This document shows positions 8,582-17,264 of a DNA stretch of 64,000 nucleotides, in pieces. Position 1 is the first letter of the stretch, and each line of letters starts with the position of its first letter. Below the pieces are notes generated by a model that saw nothing but the letters and a program-made list of their open reading frames with translations, was not told the DNA's origin and did no database searches. Position numbers and translations under genes: made by a program. The stretch is from Achromobacter xylosoxidans (lineage in GTDB: Bacteria > Pseudomonadota > Gammaproteobacteria > Burkholderiales > Burkholderiaceae_B): NCBI RefSeq assembly GCF_014490035.1, contig NZ_CP061008.1, positions 2,914,001 to 2,978,000 of the forward strand. Direction: 5' to 3'.

Positions 8582-9769
8582 ATGACGGAAATGGAAGCGC
8601 GTGTTGAGCGCCGTGAGGCGCGTGTGGAAGGGGGATGGGGGAAGGGCATTGAAGTCGCTTCTGTGTCCCTGGGAGCAGCGAAAGACGGGGTGCTGTGGTT
8701 TTCCGCAGCCGCAGCGATATTTCTTTGGGTATACCTGAAAGAGATAGATTGGATCTCGTTGTTCTTGCCATCTGTCGCATCCTCGTCGGGGTTGCTCACG
8801 TTGGCGGTCGGAGGCGGATTGTTCGGCCTCGCGATCGCGGCAGCCGTCATTTATCCGTCAATTATTCTGATTTTTTTTGCGGGAGATGATAGAGAGATAC
8901 CGAAATGGCTCATGTACGTCCAGTTGTTCGTGCTGGTCGAGATGGCGGGTTTAGTGTTTTTCGATTCGTACTACCTTGATAACGGGCTATATCTATTACT
9001 TCTGATGCTGGGCACGTACGGGATTGCCATGGGATTCTATTGCCTCTTGAGTTGGTTCGCGGCGCCAAAGCTGAGTAATCGAACTTGGCGGGATAGGCTG
9101 CGAAGCGCCTGGGAGGGCGCATTGCCAAAGTCAGAGGGCGCTGTTCTTGGACGTTGGCGTCATGGTTGGCCCTTTGCTGTAGTGGCGGCCATGGTGTTCT
9201 CTGCGTTGGCGTTGGCCATCCCAGCGACGGTATTCATCGGGTTGATCAGGGATGAGTCTCCTGTTGAGTCTCCACGCTATTGGGTGTGGGCGTTGCTGCT
9301 GATCTATATTCTGTTGCTCATCATGCCTGTCATTCTGTTCTGGGCTGATCGGGGGCGCGGCTTGAACTACAGGAAATCGGTTGTGCGCGCCATGATTCTC
9401 ATGCTGCTCTTGTTCCTGACGGCTTTTTGGGTGACCCCGAGATCAACGTTCTCGAACCGGGTTCTCGAGTTGGTGCACGCACGAAGCGCGAGTGAAGAGG
9501 TCTTCATCGTTTCTTCGCCAGTGCTATCGGATGCGTTGAAATCACTTGATTTCCCGATCGGCGAGGTCGCGGGCAAACATGTCACCGTGCGAGCGTGGGT
9601 GCGATACTCATTTGGCGATATCGTCCTCTTATGCAAGGGGCCGTGGCGTCGCCAGAATGTGCAGATCGACGAAAACGACATGACCCGCGAGCGAGCCAAT
9701 CGCTGCGTCCCTGCGCAGCGTGGGGAACTCCGGGAGTGGCGCGGCGGACTTTTCTCCCCGCTTGTCTAG
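8582..9769 (+). CDS. Multispanning membrane protein of unknown function
   Basis: 395 residues with about seven hydrophobic segments: ~37-52, 62-80, 82-100, 112-130, 137-157, 195-220, 235-255 and 270-290. A charged N-terminal stretch (EARVERREARVEGG) precedes them and a soluble C-terminal tail of ~100 residues follows. GGAAAG sits just before the ATG. It starts 30 bp after the zinc-ribbon gene and its codon use is slightly AT-richer in places than the flanks. The stop codon is shared tail-to-tail with the next gene on the other strand (the CTAG tetramer at 9766-9769). No known family recognised; may form an envelope module with the preceding gene. Confidence 0.75.
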   Translation: MTEMEARVERREARVEGGWGKGIEVASVSLGAAKDGVLWFSAAAAIFLWVYLKEIDWISLFLPSVASSSGLLTLAVGGGLFGLAIAAAVIYPSIILIFFAGDDREIPKWLMYVQLFVLVEMAGLVFFDSYYLDNGLYLLLLMLGTYGIAMGFYCLLSWFAAPKLSNRTWRDRLRSAWEGALPKSEGAVLGRWRHGWPFAVVAAMVFSALALAIPATVFIGLIRDESPVESPRYWVWALLLIYILLLIMPVILFWADRGRGLNYRKSVVRAMILMLLLFLTAFWVTPRSTFSNRVLELVHARSASEEVFIVSSPVLSDALKSLDFPIGEVAGKHVTVRAWVRYSFGDIVLLCKGPWRRQNVQIDENDMTRERANRCVPAQRGELREWRGGLFSPLV

Positions 9770-10281
9770 TCCTCCGGTGTTTTTTCCGGTTTGAGGCCTG
9801 CCGCCTGCAGACGCCAGGATGGAATGCGGTACTCGTACCACGCTTCCTCCAGCGTCTGATACCGCTGAAACCAGGGCGCAAGATGGTTTTCAACATCCGT
9901 TGCCAAGGTCGACAGCCAGTCTTCCATGTCTTGCGCATCGCTGATCTTGAGCACAGCGCCGCTGCCCAGGGTGGGTTCCTGGACCAGCCCCTCTCCCGGT
10001 TTCAAATAAGCGCGGCGGTACATGCGCCCCTTGTTCCATACCTCGGCCGGCACGTAGACCGGCCATTCCTTTTCATATGGAAAGGACACGTAGACGCCCA
10101 AGGACACGTGCTGCGCGTTGTCGAACGAACCCTTGTAGCGAATCAGTTCTACGCCTTGCTGCAATTCGCCGCAGGCTCGCCACAGGCAACGCTTGCCCTT
10201 TTTCTTCCAGCCCGCGAATGCGGGCTGCGCGCGCAACCGCTCCATGACGCCTTGCTCCAGATCGGCCAGGGCTATCGGCAT
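9766..10281 (-). CDS. Conserved hypothetical protein (possibly DUF4304-like)
   Basis: 171 residues, soluble. The ATG at 10281 is chosen because GGAGG lies 6 bp upstream; a start at 10320 would add 13 residues without a ribosome site. The body has FAGWKKKGKRCLWRACGEL followed by HVSLGVYVSFPYE, which resembles DUF4304-type proteins in which a GFKKKGxxF motif precedes beta strands; this is a tentative resemblance. The gene overlaps the membrane-protein gene by 4 bp tail-to-tail. Confidence 0.65.
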   Translation of the reverse strand: MPIALADLEQGVMERLRAQPAFAGWKKKGKRCLWRACGELQQGVELIRYKGSFDNAQHVSLGVYVSFPYEKEWPVYVPAEVWNKGRMYRRAYLKPGEGLVQEPTLGSGAVLKISDAQDMEDWLSTLATDVENHLAPWFQRYQTLEEAWYEYRIPSWRLQAAGLKPEKTPED

Positions 10282-10442
10282 GCGAGCCTCCAGGGCATAA
10301 GGGCAAATTTCTGACTGCAATATTGCAAATGCATGTTCGTAGGTCCTCCGTGCTGGAGCTCTTCAGGCTTCAACGGTGTGTCGCAAGGTATCATGCGCTG
10401 GTTTTCACGGCTCGACCTCCTTGACAGTCAGAAGGCTCTTCA

Positions 10443-10826
10443 ATGAAAAAAAGCATGCCACTGGTATTGCTGTCGTCCATACTGCTGACGGCTTGCGGTC
10501 CCGACAAAATCATCGCCGATCTGCCTTCGCCTGACGGGAAATATCACGTTGAGGTCCGCAAGTGTCCGCAGCGCGGGTCCCTGACCTGGGACGAGCAGAC
10601 CCAGGTATCCGTGGTCGAGGCAGGCGTATCGGAAAAGTGCAATGCGTTCATCGTGGCGCTGACGCAGTTCCGGTCGTATGCGCCTGATGAGCAACTGCAG
10701 CTTGAATGGATTTCCGATACGGAACTCAGGGCCTGGCATCCCGCGTTCGAGCCGAAGAATGGCGCTTGGGCCAGCACGATCAAGCAGGGCGCGCCGGTCA
10801 AGGTGATATTCGCGCCCAAGAGCTAG
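10443..10826 (+). CDS. Small lipoprotein
   Basis: 127 residues. Short lipoprotein signal MKKSMPLVLLSSILLTACG with lipobox LTAC, so the mature protein is lipid-anchored at Cys18. Asp is not directly after the Cys (GPDK), so outer-membrane sorting is plausible. The remainder is beta-rich with two further cysteines (RKCPQ, EKCNA) that could pair. AAGG precedes the ATG. It stands alone with intergenic gaps on both sides. Function unknown. Confidence 0.75.
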   Translation: MKKSMPLVLLSSILLTACGPDKIIADLPSPDGKYHVEVRKCPQRGSLTWDEQTQVSVVEAGVSEKCNAFIVALTQFRSYAPDEQLQLEWISDTELRAWHPAFEPKNGAWASTIKQGAPVKVIFAPKS

Positions 10827-11071
10827 TCGGAGGCCGGTCATACCGCGATCTGCCGGGGCCGTGTCGTAAACGTGATAATTTGTTGCCCGTCGGCGCAGTT
10901 GTGACTGCTTGAATCCACAGCTTCCAGTGAATTCGGATTATCCGCAGGCATATGCCCATGGATTGCCGATTTTTTGCCCATTCGTGCCGTGCCATTTGTG
11001 TTTGAATACGCGCCGTTTGCGCGCGTGGTTTGCCAGCCGCAAGACCCATATTCGACGGAGCCTGATCCAGT

Positions 11072-11716
11072 ATGCATTTCAGAGTTTTGGCCATAGGGCT
11101 GCTGATGGCCGGCGGCAACATTGCGCAGGCCGCCACGGTGCAGGACGTCTTCAACGGAAAAATGCTGGGCAAGAGCCAGGCGCATTTGGAATCGATAACC
11201 GGCGCGCCGCAGGAATCCTACGGCGACGATCGCGTGTTCGAGGTGCAGGGCTGCCTGATCACCGCGACGATCAAGTCGGGCAAGGTATCGGCGCTGAGCA
11301 TGGATGCATCCGAAGCCTGCCAGCCCGACCTCGCCAGTTTCATTGGCGAATATGCGCCCAAGCCAGGGCAGAAACTCACCCCCGCCGCCTTTGGTCCGGA
11401 CCTGACCTATACGGCCGATTGCCTGACGGACTGCGGCAATGCCGCCGATCCCTGGGTCTACGCAAGCTGGACCGCGCCGCGCGCAGCCGGCGGCATGGAG
11501 GTCATGCTGGGCTTTGTGCAAGCCGGAGACGAGGCGCTGGATGCAGCCGAAAGATGGGCCTCGCAGATGGAAAAGGCCGAAGGCCAGGATTACCTGCTCA
11601 AGAACAAATTCAATTGCGACGCCCGCTACAACGATGTGGCCGAGGCCGCCTTCAGGAATGTGGCCGCGACCAGCGTCAAGGTCGGGTTCGATCTGCCGAA
11701 GGAACCTTGCCGCTAG
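11072..11716 (+). CDS. Exported hypothetical protein
   Basis: 214 residues. Signal peptide MHFRVLAIGLLMAGGNIAQAA with likely cleavage at AQA-A. The mature part has five or six cysteines (VQGCLIT, SEACQPD, ADCLTDCGN, FNCDAR, EPCR), consistent with disulfides in the periplasm. TWVYASWTA-type central segment and a helical C-terminal half (AERWASQMEKAEGQDYLLKNKF). No family recognised. It precedes the HD-domain gene by 28 bp and may share its transcript. Confidence 0.7.
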   Translation: MHFRVLAIGLLMAGGNIAQAATVQDVFNGKMLGKSQAHLESITGAPQESYGDDRVFEVQGCLITATIKSGKVSALSMDASEACQPDLASFIGEYAPKPGQKLTPAAFGPDLTYTADCLTDCGNAADPWVYASWTAPRAAGGMEVMLGFVQAGDEALDAAERWASQMEKAEGQDYLLKNKFNCDARYNDVAEAAFRNVAATSVKVGFDLPKEPCR

Positions 11717-11744
11717 GCCGCGCCGCAATGGGTTGAGATTGAGC

Positions 11745-12317
11745 ATGGACATCGACAAAATCAAAGGCCGGCTGGCCTTTCTGCAGGAAGCCGAAAAACT
11801 CAAGAGCGTGCTGCGTAGCGGATTCACGTCCACCGGCCGCCCGGAAAGCACGGCTGAACACAGCTGGCGCTTGTGCCTGATGGCCATGGCCTTTGAGGAC
11901 GAGTTGGCCGGCCTGGACATGCTCAAGGTCCTGAAGCTGTGCGTGCTACACGATCTGGGCGAGGCCATACACGGCGACGTGCCGGCCATCGAGAAGCACC
12001 AGCACCCGGACAAGAGCGAGCAGGAGAAAGCCGACCTGCTGCACCTGACGCGGTCCCTGGACGAGAAGCAGCGCGCAGGAATCATGGCGCTTTGGCAGGA
12101 ATATGAGGATGCCACCACGCCGGAAGCCAAGGCCGTCAAGGCCCTGGACAAGCTGGAGACCATCTTGCAGCACTCGCAGGGTTTGAATCCGCCGGATTTT
12201 GATTATGGGTTCAATCTGACCTACGGCCAGAAGCATACCGACGCGGATCCCTTGTTTGCGCTGGTGCGCAGCGTCCTGGACGAGAAAACACGCGCCCGGA
12301 TCAAGCCAGAGAGCTGA
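11745..12317 (+). CDS. HD-domain phosphohydrolase (YfbR/HDDC2-like)
   Basis: 190 residues. The HD motif pieces are ESTAEHSWRLCLMA (first His) and LCVLHDLGEAIHGDVPA (HD dyad plus the EAIHGD signature of the YfbR/HDDC2 branch), followed by a helical C-terminus with a conserved Asp in KALDKLETILQ. In characterised relatives this fold removes phosphate from deoxynucleoside 5'-monophosphates; that activity here is inferred from family. ATG at 11745 is preferred because the family starts near the IKGRLAFLQEAEKLKS helix; the frame remains open upstream across the previous gene, which is a shadow. Its end faces the EamA gene, with a 24-bp gap. Confidence 0.85.
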   Translation: MDIDKIKGRLAFLQEAEKLKSVLRSGFTSTGRPESTAEHSWRLCLMAMAFEDELAGLDMLKVLKLCVLHDLGEAIHGDVPAIEKHQHPDKSEQEKADLLHLTRSLDEKQRAGIMALWQEYEDATTPEAKAVKALDKLETILQHSQGLNPPDFDYGFNLTYGQKHTDADPLFALVRSVLDEKTRARIKPES

Positions 12318-12341
12318 ACGGTTTGGCGGTCCGGAGGCCGC

Positions 12342-13238
12342 TCAAGCGGCGCTTGCGGGTGCGCTTGCGCGCCGTTCATGCGTGCCGAACCAGACGCCGG
12401 ACAGGACCAGAACAAAAGCCCCTGTCAGGCGCCAGGTCAACGGATACGAGCCACTCAATAGCTCGATCAACACGGCCGTGATCGGCGCCAGCGCCTGAAA
12501 CGACATGACCCGGCTTGCCTCCAGGCGGCTCAGCGCCCACAGCAGGCAGAAATAGCCCACCGCGCTGGACAGTCCGATGAACACCACATTCGCCCACTGA
12601 AAGCCTGACAGGCTGGGCAGCAATGGCGCGCTTCGCGCCAGGCAGACGCCTGCCAGGAACAAGACCGAGACAAGCATCGCCACCACGCTGACATACATGG
12701 ATGGATAGCGACGCAGGTACGGACGATATAAAAGACTGCAAGCCCCGCCGATAAACGTCGCGCCCAACAAGGCGGCCCAAGCCCAGCCATCCGCGGCGCT
12801 GCCCACCGCGGCGGCAGAGGGCTGCAGCAATAGTGCAATCCCCGAGACCGCCACGCCCGCGCCGATCAGCCGCGGCCAGCTGAACCGTTCGCGTCCGGTG
12901 GCAATCGCCAGGCACAGCGTCACCAGCGGCAGCGTGGAAAACACCAGCGCGCACGTGGCGGCCGGCAGGCGGGCCAGCGCGTAGTTCAACAGCAATATCA
13001 GCATCGCGAATTGCAGTATGCCCAGGCCCGCCACCGCGCAGAAATCCTTGGCCGTAAACCGTACCGACCATCGCCGCAGCATGGGCGCGGCAAGCATGAG
13101 CGCCCCGATGGCATAACGCAGGAAAGCCAAGGTCTCCGGTGACACGTCGTTCGACACTGCGCGTGTCGAGACCATTGCGGCCCCCACCAGCGTGCCCGTG
13201 ATCGCGGCGGCGCAAATGGCCTGGGCGCGTTCACTCAT
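12342..13238 (-). CDS. EamA/DMT family exporter
   Basis: 298 residues with ten predicted membrane helices in two EamA halves: the first with FLRYAIGALMLAAPML and ALVFSTLPLVTLCLA, the second with LSSAVGYFCLLWALSRLEASRVMSFQALAPITAVLIE, which is the classical second-repeat signature. Family members export small metabolites or amino acids with protons; substrate unknown here. An ATG at 13238 is used; a TTG seven codons earlier is in frame but less likely. Confidence 0.85.
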   Translation of the reverse strand: MSERAQAICAAAITGTLVGAAMVSTRAVSNDVSPETLAFLRYAIGALMLAAPMLRRWSVRFTAKDFCAVAGLGILQFAMLILLLNYALARLPAATCALVFSTLPLVTLCLAIATGRERFSWPRLIGAGVAVSGIALLLQPSAAAVGSAADGWAWAALLGATFIGGACSLLYRPYLRRYPSMYVSVVAMLVSVLFLAGVCLARSAPLLPSLSGFQWANVVFIGLSSAVGYFCLLWALSRLEASRVMSFQALAPITAVLIELLSGSYPLTWRLTGAFVLVLSGVWFGTHERRASAPASAA

Positions 13239-13298
13239 CGGAGCCGCGCCTGTCCGCAAGCACGGATTTCATCTGGTTGCTGGGATGCATTGCGCTTC

Positions 13299-14222
13299 CT
13301 ACAGATCCCGCGCCCAATACTGGCCCACCAGATCCTTGCCGAAGCTGTGATGCTGTTCTTCCTCGACCAGCTCGAAACCGGCCTTTTCATAGATCCGGCG
13401 CGCATCCGTCAGCACGCTGTTGGTCCACAACACCATGCGCCGGTAGCCTGCCTGCCGCGCAAAACGCAGACACTCGTCCACCAGTCGATGCCCTATGCCC
13501 AGCCCGCGCGCGGCGCCGTCCACGTACAACAGGCGCAGCTTCGCCGTGGTTTCGTCCTGTCGCACCACGAACACCGAGCCCACCATCTTGCCGTCCTTCT
13601 CGGCGATCCAGCAGCGCTCTCGCTCGCGGTCGAATTCCCGGATGAACTTCGCCACGATCTCGGCCACCAGCGCCTCGTACTCCGAGTTCCAGCCGAATTC
13701 CTGGGCATAGACCCTCGCCTGGTTCGCCACTACCAGCCCCATGTCGCCCGGCCGCGGATCGCGCAGCACGTAGGGAAGGGGGGCTTTGTCGCCGAGCAGG
13801 TTCTGGATTTCGTTCATGGCATTGACCAGCTGCGCTTGCGCCGGCTCCGATAGCTGTTTGAGGATGGCAATGATCTCGTTGCGCGACGCTTCATTGAGCG
13901 GCGCAAACGCCGCCCGGCCCGCGTCCGTCAGTTCCAGCAAACCCACGCGTGCATCGGCCGCCGAGCGCGTCTTGGCGATCAAACCTTTCTTTTCGAAGCC
14001 CGAGATCACGCGGCTGACATACCCGGCGTCCAGGTTCAGCTCCCGGCACAGGTCCGAGGTGCTGAGCGCCGGCCGGTGAGCCAGCTCGTAGAGAATGCGG
14101 ACTTCGGTCAGCGAGAACTCGCTGGCCAGCAGATGCTCGTGCAGCACCCCGATCTGGCGGGTGTAGAAGCGGTTGAAGTACCGGACCGCTTCGGCGCGGT
14201 CGTAGAGCGACTGCTCTGTCAT
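13299..14222 (-). CDS. MarR-type regulator fused to GNAT acetyltransferase
   Basis: 307 residues. Residues ~1-145 form a MarR winged helix: SLTEVRILYELAHRPALSTSDLCRELNLDAGYVSRVISGFEKKGLI, then AADARVGLLELTDAGRAAF as the wing. Residues ~150-307 are a GNAT domain with the acetyl-CoA loop ARGLGIGHRLVDECLRFA and ARRIYEKAGFELVEEEQHHSFG. MarR-GNAT fusions are a known bifunctional class; acetylated substrate unknown. ATG at 14222 is used rather than a TTG four codons upstream. An operator-like inverted repeat lies 15 bp upstream, indicating autoregulation. Confidence 0.88.
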   Translation of the reverse strand: MTEQSLYDRAEAVRYFNRFYTRQIGVLHEHLLASEFSLTEVRILYELAHRPALSTSDLCRELNLDAGYVSRVISGFEKKGLIAKTRSAADARVGLLELTDAGRAAFAPLNEASRNEIIAILKQLSEPAQAQLVNAMNEIQNLLGDKAPLPYVLRDPRPGDMGLVVANQARVYAQEFGWNSEYEALVAEIVAKFIREFDRERERCWIAEKDGKMVGSVFVVRQDETTAKLRLLYVDGAARGLGIGHRLVDECLRFARQAGYRRMVLWTNSVLTDARRIYEKAGFELVEEEQHHSFGKDLVGQYWARDL

Positions 14223-14236
14223 GGGAAGTTCCAATT

Positions 14237-14274
14237 ACTTGCTTAAGGCATATTATTATTTGCTTTAGGCAAGT
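14237..14274. promoter_or_regulatory. Candidate MarR operator
   Basis: Near-perfect inverted repeat ACTTGCTTAAGGCA ... TTTGCTTTAGGCAAGT, 15 bp upstream of the MarR-GNAT start. Each half is itself a palindrome-like TTGCYTWARGCAA, the size and form usual for MarR dimers, so two dimers may bind. Binding is inferred from position and symmetry. Confidence 0.6.
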
Positions 14275-14355
14275 ATTGGAAGATTTTTTTCTGTTCGATG
14301 GCGATCATTCCGATAGGCCGGCGCTATCCGGCGCGCGGCACGGGAAGGGCCGCCA

Positions 14356-15306
14356 TTACCGCTGCCGGAACTGCTTCCGATACCCCGCAGGCGACACCGA
14401 GAACGCCGCCGTGAAATGCTGCCGCAGCGACACCGTCGACCCGAAACCCGTAGCCTCGGCCACCCGGTCCACCGACAGCCCGCCCGTCTCCAGCAGCCGC
14501 TGCGCGGCGGCCAGCCTGTGGTTCAGCACCCACTGCGTCACGGTCGTGCCCGTCTTCAGCTTGAAGCGCCGCGTGAAATTGCGGCGGCTCAGCCCGGCCT
14601 CGTTGGCCAGGCGGTCCAGCCCCAGCGGCTCCTGTAAATGCTCGATGGCCCATTCCATGGCCACGCTTATCGGATCGCCGCCGTCCTCGCGTGTGAGCGG
14701 CCGCTCGATGTACTGCGCCTGCCCGCCATCGCGATGCGGCGCCATCACCATGCGGCGGGCCACCCGGTTCGCCAGTTCCGCGCCATGGTCGCAACGCAGC
14801 AGATGCAGGCAGCAATCGATGGCGGCAGCGGTGCCGGCCGAGGTCAGGATGTCGCCGTCGTCCACGTACAAGGCCTTGCGGTCGAGCCGGATCTGCGGGT
14901 ACTTGCGGGCGAAGTCATCGCTCCAGACCCAGTGCGTCGAGGCCGGACGGCCGTCGAGCAAACCCGCCTCGGCCAGCACAAAGGCGCCCAGGCACAGGCC
15001 GATGACGCGCGCGCCGCGCGCATGCGCATCGCGCAGGGCCTGCAACATGGTTTCAGGCGGGCGCTCGTCCGGATCGCGCCAGGCGGGCACGATCACCGTG
15101 TCCGCCTCGGCCAGGGCCGAATAGTCGTGCGGCACATGGATATCGAAACCCGACATGGTCGCGACCGGCCCGACCGCTTCGCCGCAGACCAGCAGGCGAT
15201 AGCGCGGTACGCCCAGCCGGGCCAGGTCGTCGCCGAACACCATGCAGGGCACGGACAGGTGGAAGGAGCTGATGCCCGCGAAGGCGACGACGGCGATGGT
15301 ATGCAT
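14356..15306 (-). CDS. GlxA-like AraC-family regulator (DJ-1/PfpI plus HTH)
   Basis: 316 residues. Residues ~1-170 are a DJ-1/PfpI (GATase1-like) domain with RVIGLCLGAFVLAEAGLLDGRPASTHW, including the nucleophile-elbow Cys. Residues ~200-316 hold two AraC helix-turn-helix motifs: LDRLANEAGLSRRNFTRRFK and VDRVAEATGFGSTVSLRQHF. Members sense small molecules through the N-terminal domain and control neighbouring metabolic genes. ATG at 15306 begins MHTIAVVAFAG, the usual family start. It is divergent from the isochorismatase-like gene (151-bp spacer with a CGGGTT-CA-AACCCG repeat at 15371-15384), its probable target. Confidence 0.88.
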   Translation of the reverse strand: MHTIAVVAFAGISSFHLSVPCMVFGDDLARLGVPRYRLLVCGEAVGPVATMSGFDIHVPHDYSALAEADTVIVPAWRDPDERPPETMLQALRDAHARGARVIGLCLGAFVLAEAGLLDGRPASTHWVWSDDFARKYPQIRLDRKALYVDDGDILTSAGTAAAIDCCLHLLRCDHGAELANRVARRMVMAPHRDGGQAQYIERPLTREDGGDPISVAMEWAIEHLQEPLGLDRLANEAGLSRRNFTRRFKLKTGTTVTQWVLNHRLAAAQRLLETGGLSVDRVAEATGFGSTVSLRQHFTAAFSVSPAGYRKQFRQR

Positions 15307-15457
15307 GGCGCAATGGGCTGAAATGCGGATGTGGCCCGATCCTATCATTTATTGGTATTTGGGCCACTTTCGGGTTCAAACCCGATGGCGCATCCTTGAT
15401 GCCGTTCGCCCTCGTGCGTGAACAGCACACTAAACGCCTACAGATCAAGGACCTACG

Positions 15458-16075
15458 ATGAACCACCCGACCATCCGCGCCATCGCCGGCGCCACCGCCC
15501 CGCAGTCCATCGACCCGGCCAGCACCGCCTTGCTGGTGATCGACTTCCAGAATGAATACTTCAGCGGCAGGCTGCCCATTCCCGAAGGTCCGGCGGCCCT
15601 GCGCAACGCGGCTAAGCTCGTCGCCCATGCCGATCGGCATGGCATTCCGGTCTTCCATATCCAACACGCCACGCCGGCCGGCAGCCCGGTCTTCGCCGAC
15701 GGCAGCGCCGGCATCGAATTTCATCCCGACCTGCAGCCCGCGGCTAACCATACGGTGCTGCGCAAGTCGACGGTCAGCGTGTTCCCCAGCACTGACATCG
15801 ACCAGCGCCTGAAGGCGGCGGGCGTGCGCACGCTGCTGATCACCGGCCTGATGACCCACGCCTGCGTTGCAGGCGCTGCCCGAGACGCGGTGCCGCTGGG
15901 GTATCAGGTGATCGTGGCGGCTGATGCCTGCGCCACGCGCGACCTGGATACGGGTGCGGGGGAGCAGGCTGCGTTGCCGCACGCGATGCTGCATCGTGCG
16001 GCGCTGGCGAGCATCGATGACACCTTCGGCGACATCATGACGACGAAGCAGGTGCTGGAGCTGCCGTTGGCTTGA
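15458..16075 (+). CDS. Isochorismatase-family cysteine hydrolase
   Basis: 205 residues. The catalytic triad of the family is visible: Asp29 in LLVIDFQNEYF, Lys103 in VLRKSTVSVF and Cys136 in GLMTHACVAGAARDA. Length and motif spacing match the small cysteine hydrolases (nicotinamidase/isochorismatase fold). Substrate cannot be told; this branch often acts on amides such as N-carbamoyl compounds. AAGGA precedes the ATG at 7 bp. Divergently transcribed from the GlxA-like regulator gene, which probably controls it. Confidence 0.88.
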   Translation: MNHPTIRAIAGATAPQSIDPASTALLVIDFQNEYFSGRLPIPEGPAALRNAAKLVAHADRHGIPVFHIQHATPAGSPVFADGSAGIEFHPDLQPAANHTVLRKSTVSVFPSTDIDQRLKAAGVRTLLITGLMTHACVAGAARDAVPLGYQVIVAADACATRDLDTGAGEQAALPHAMLHRAALASIDDTFGDIMTTKQVLELPLA

Positions 16076-16196
16076 GAGGATAAGGGGCCGGGTAGGTCAG
16101 CCGGCCTGGTGCGAGTCCATCGGCATCTTGCCTGTGAGCGCGCGTTCGGGCACATGGCGTCGGCCTGCTTCATCTCTGGTGTTCACGGTGCCTTGC

Positions 16197-17111
16197 TTAC
16201 CGGCTGGGCTGGGAACCCTCGCGTTTCGGGGGATTCAGCAGCGAATCGATGATCGGATCGGTTGGCGCCAGCGGCGCTGCGGTATCGGCGGTAGCCAGGG
16301 CGGCTGCCACTGAAGCAGGGACTACCGGAGACCCCGTCTTTACGCATGAGTCGATATCCAGGAGGGCCAGCTTTACCTCCTTGGCGAGCCGTTCAGCTAC
16401 CGCGTAATCTGGAATGGTTTTGCCCAGGACTGTCACGGCTGAACCTTTTAGCGGCGTACCCTGCATCTTGTAATAGCCGTTGTACGCAGCCAGTACGGCA
16501 GCGGCATCGATGGGAGCAGGTGTCAGCGCGTTGAGATTCTGGCGCAGCTGCGATTGAATCTCCATCGACGCGAAATTCATGGATCGCACCAGCATGGGTA
16601 GCTTGTTGAGCTCGTCGCTCAACTCCGATGGGGCGCTGTTCTGCAAGGCGTACGTCACCGTGACCACACAGCCCGCCTTCTTCGCCGCCGCATCGAAAAG
16701 GCCGCGCTGAGCCTCCAGGTGATACCGCGCACCCAATTGACTGGCACCTGCCGCAATGCCGGCGCCGGTAGCCGTGGTCGCCACGTTTCCAATCAAGCCG
16801 CCCGTGACGCCGACGACCACGCCTGCCAACGTCCAGTCGCTCTGTTCATACAAGGCGAGCTGCGCCCGGTCCGCGCGGTCTTGATACGCCGTCCGTTCGG
16901 CGACAAGGCGGTCATTGCCTTCGGGGACGGTGGCGAAAGGCTTGAGTGGCGCGGGCGTGTACATCGGATAGGCGCCAGGAGGACGGGCGGCACAGCCGGC
17001 CAATAGGACCGAGACCAAGAATAATGGCAACCAATGGCGGCTCGCCGTCCCTTGCGCCGACAGCCGCAATAGCCGAGCAAAAGGGGTATTACCCTTCAGG
17101 CGCTTGAGCAT
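16197..17111 (-). CDS. Putative lipoprotein
   Basis: 304 residues. After a basic N-terminal stretch comes a hydrophobic segment LPLFLVSVLLAGCA with lipobox LAGC at residues ~37-40. The mature part begins with a Pro/Ala-rich linker, then a glycine-rich hydrophobic stretch VVVGVTGGLIGNVATTATGAGIAAGASQLGA (~95-130; listed here in two parts: VVVGVTGGLIGN and AGIAAGASQLGA) resembling a glycine-zipper, and a helical C-terminus. Two cysteines (GCVVTV, DSCVKT) may pair. No family recognised. The long N-terminus before the lipobox suggests the real start may be a later Met or alternative codon, but none with a better ribosome site was found. Confidence 0.65.
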   Translation of the reverse strand: MLKRLKGNTPFARLLRLSAQGTASRHWLPLFLVSVLLAGCAARPPGAYPMYTPAPLKPFATVPEGNDRLVAERTAYQDRADRAQLALYEQSDWTLAGVVVGVTGGLIGNVATTATGAGIAAGASQLGARYHLEAQRGLFDAAAKKAGCVVTVTYALQNSAPSELSDELNKLPMLVRSMNFASMEIQSQLRQNLNALTPAPIDAAAVLAAYNGYYKMQGTPLKGSAVTVLGKTIPDYAVAERLAKEVKLALLDIDSCVKTGSPVVPASVAAALATADTAAPLAPTDPIIDSLLNPPKREGSQPSR

Positions 17112-17264
17112 ATTCTTGGGTGGAAATAATTGGACCGAGCGTTTCTGGCGAATGCTGGTAGCCAGCGTAGCAACGAGGATCCGATGCGGCTAGCCATCCA
17201 AAAGCACGATGCCAGAGGTCCGAGGAGCCCATCCAGGCACCCCGGCGCCTAGCGGCCGACCACC

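Noticed and set aside
10838..12163. 441-codon minus-strand frame
   Set aside because: Antisense to the exported protein and HD-domain gene, both with recognisable features; the frame shows none.
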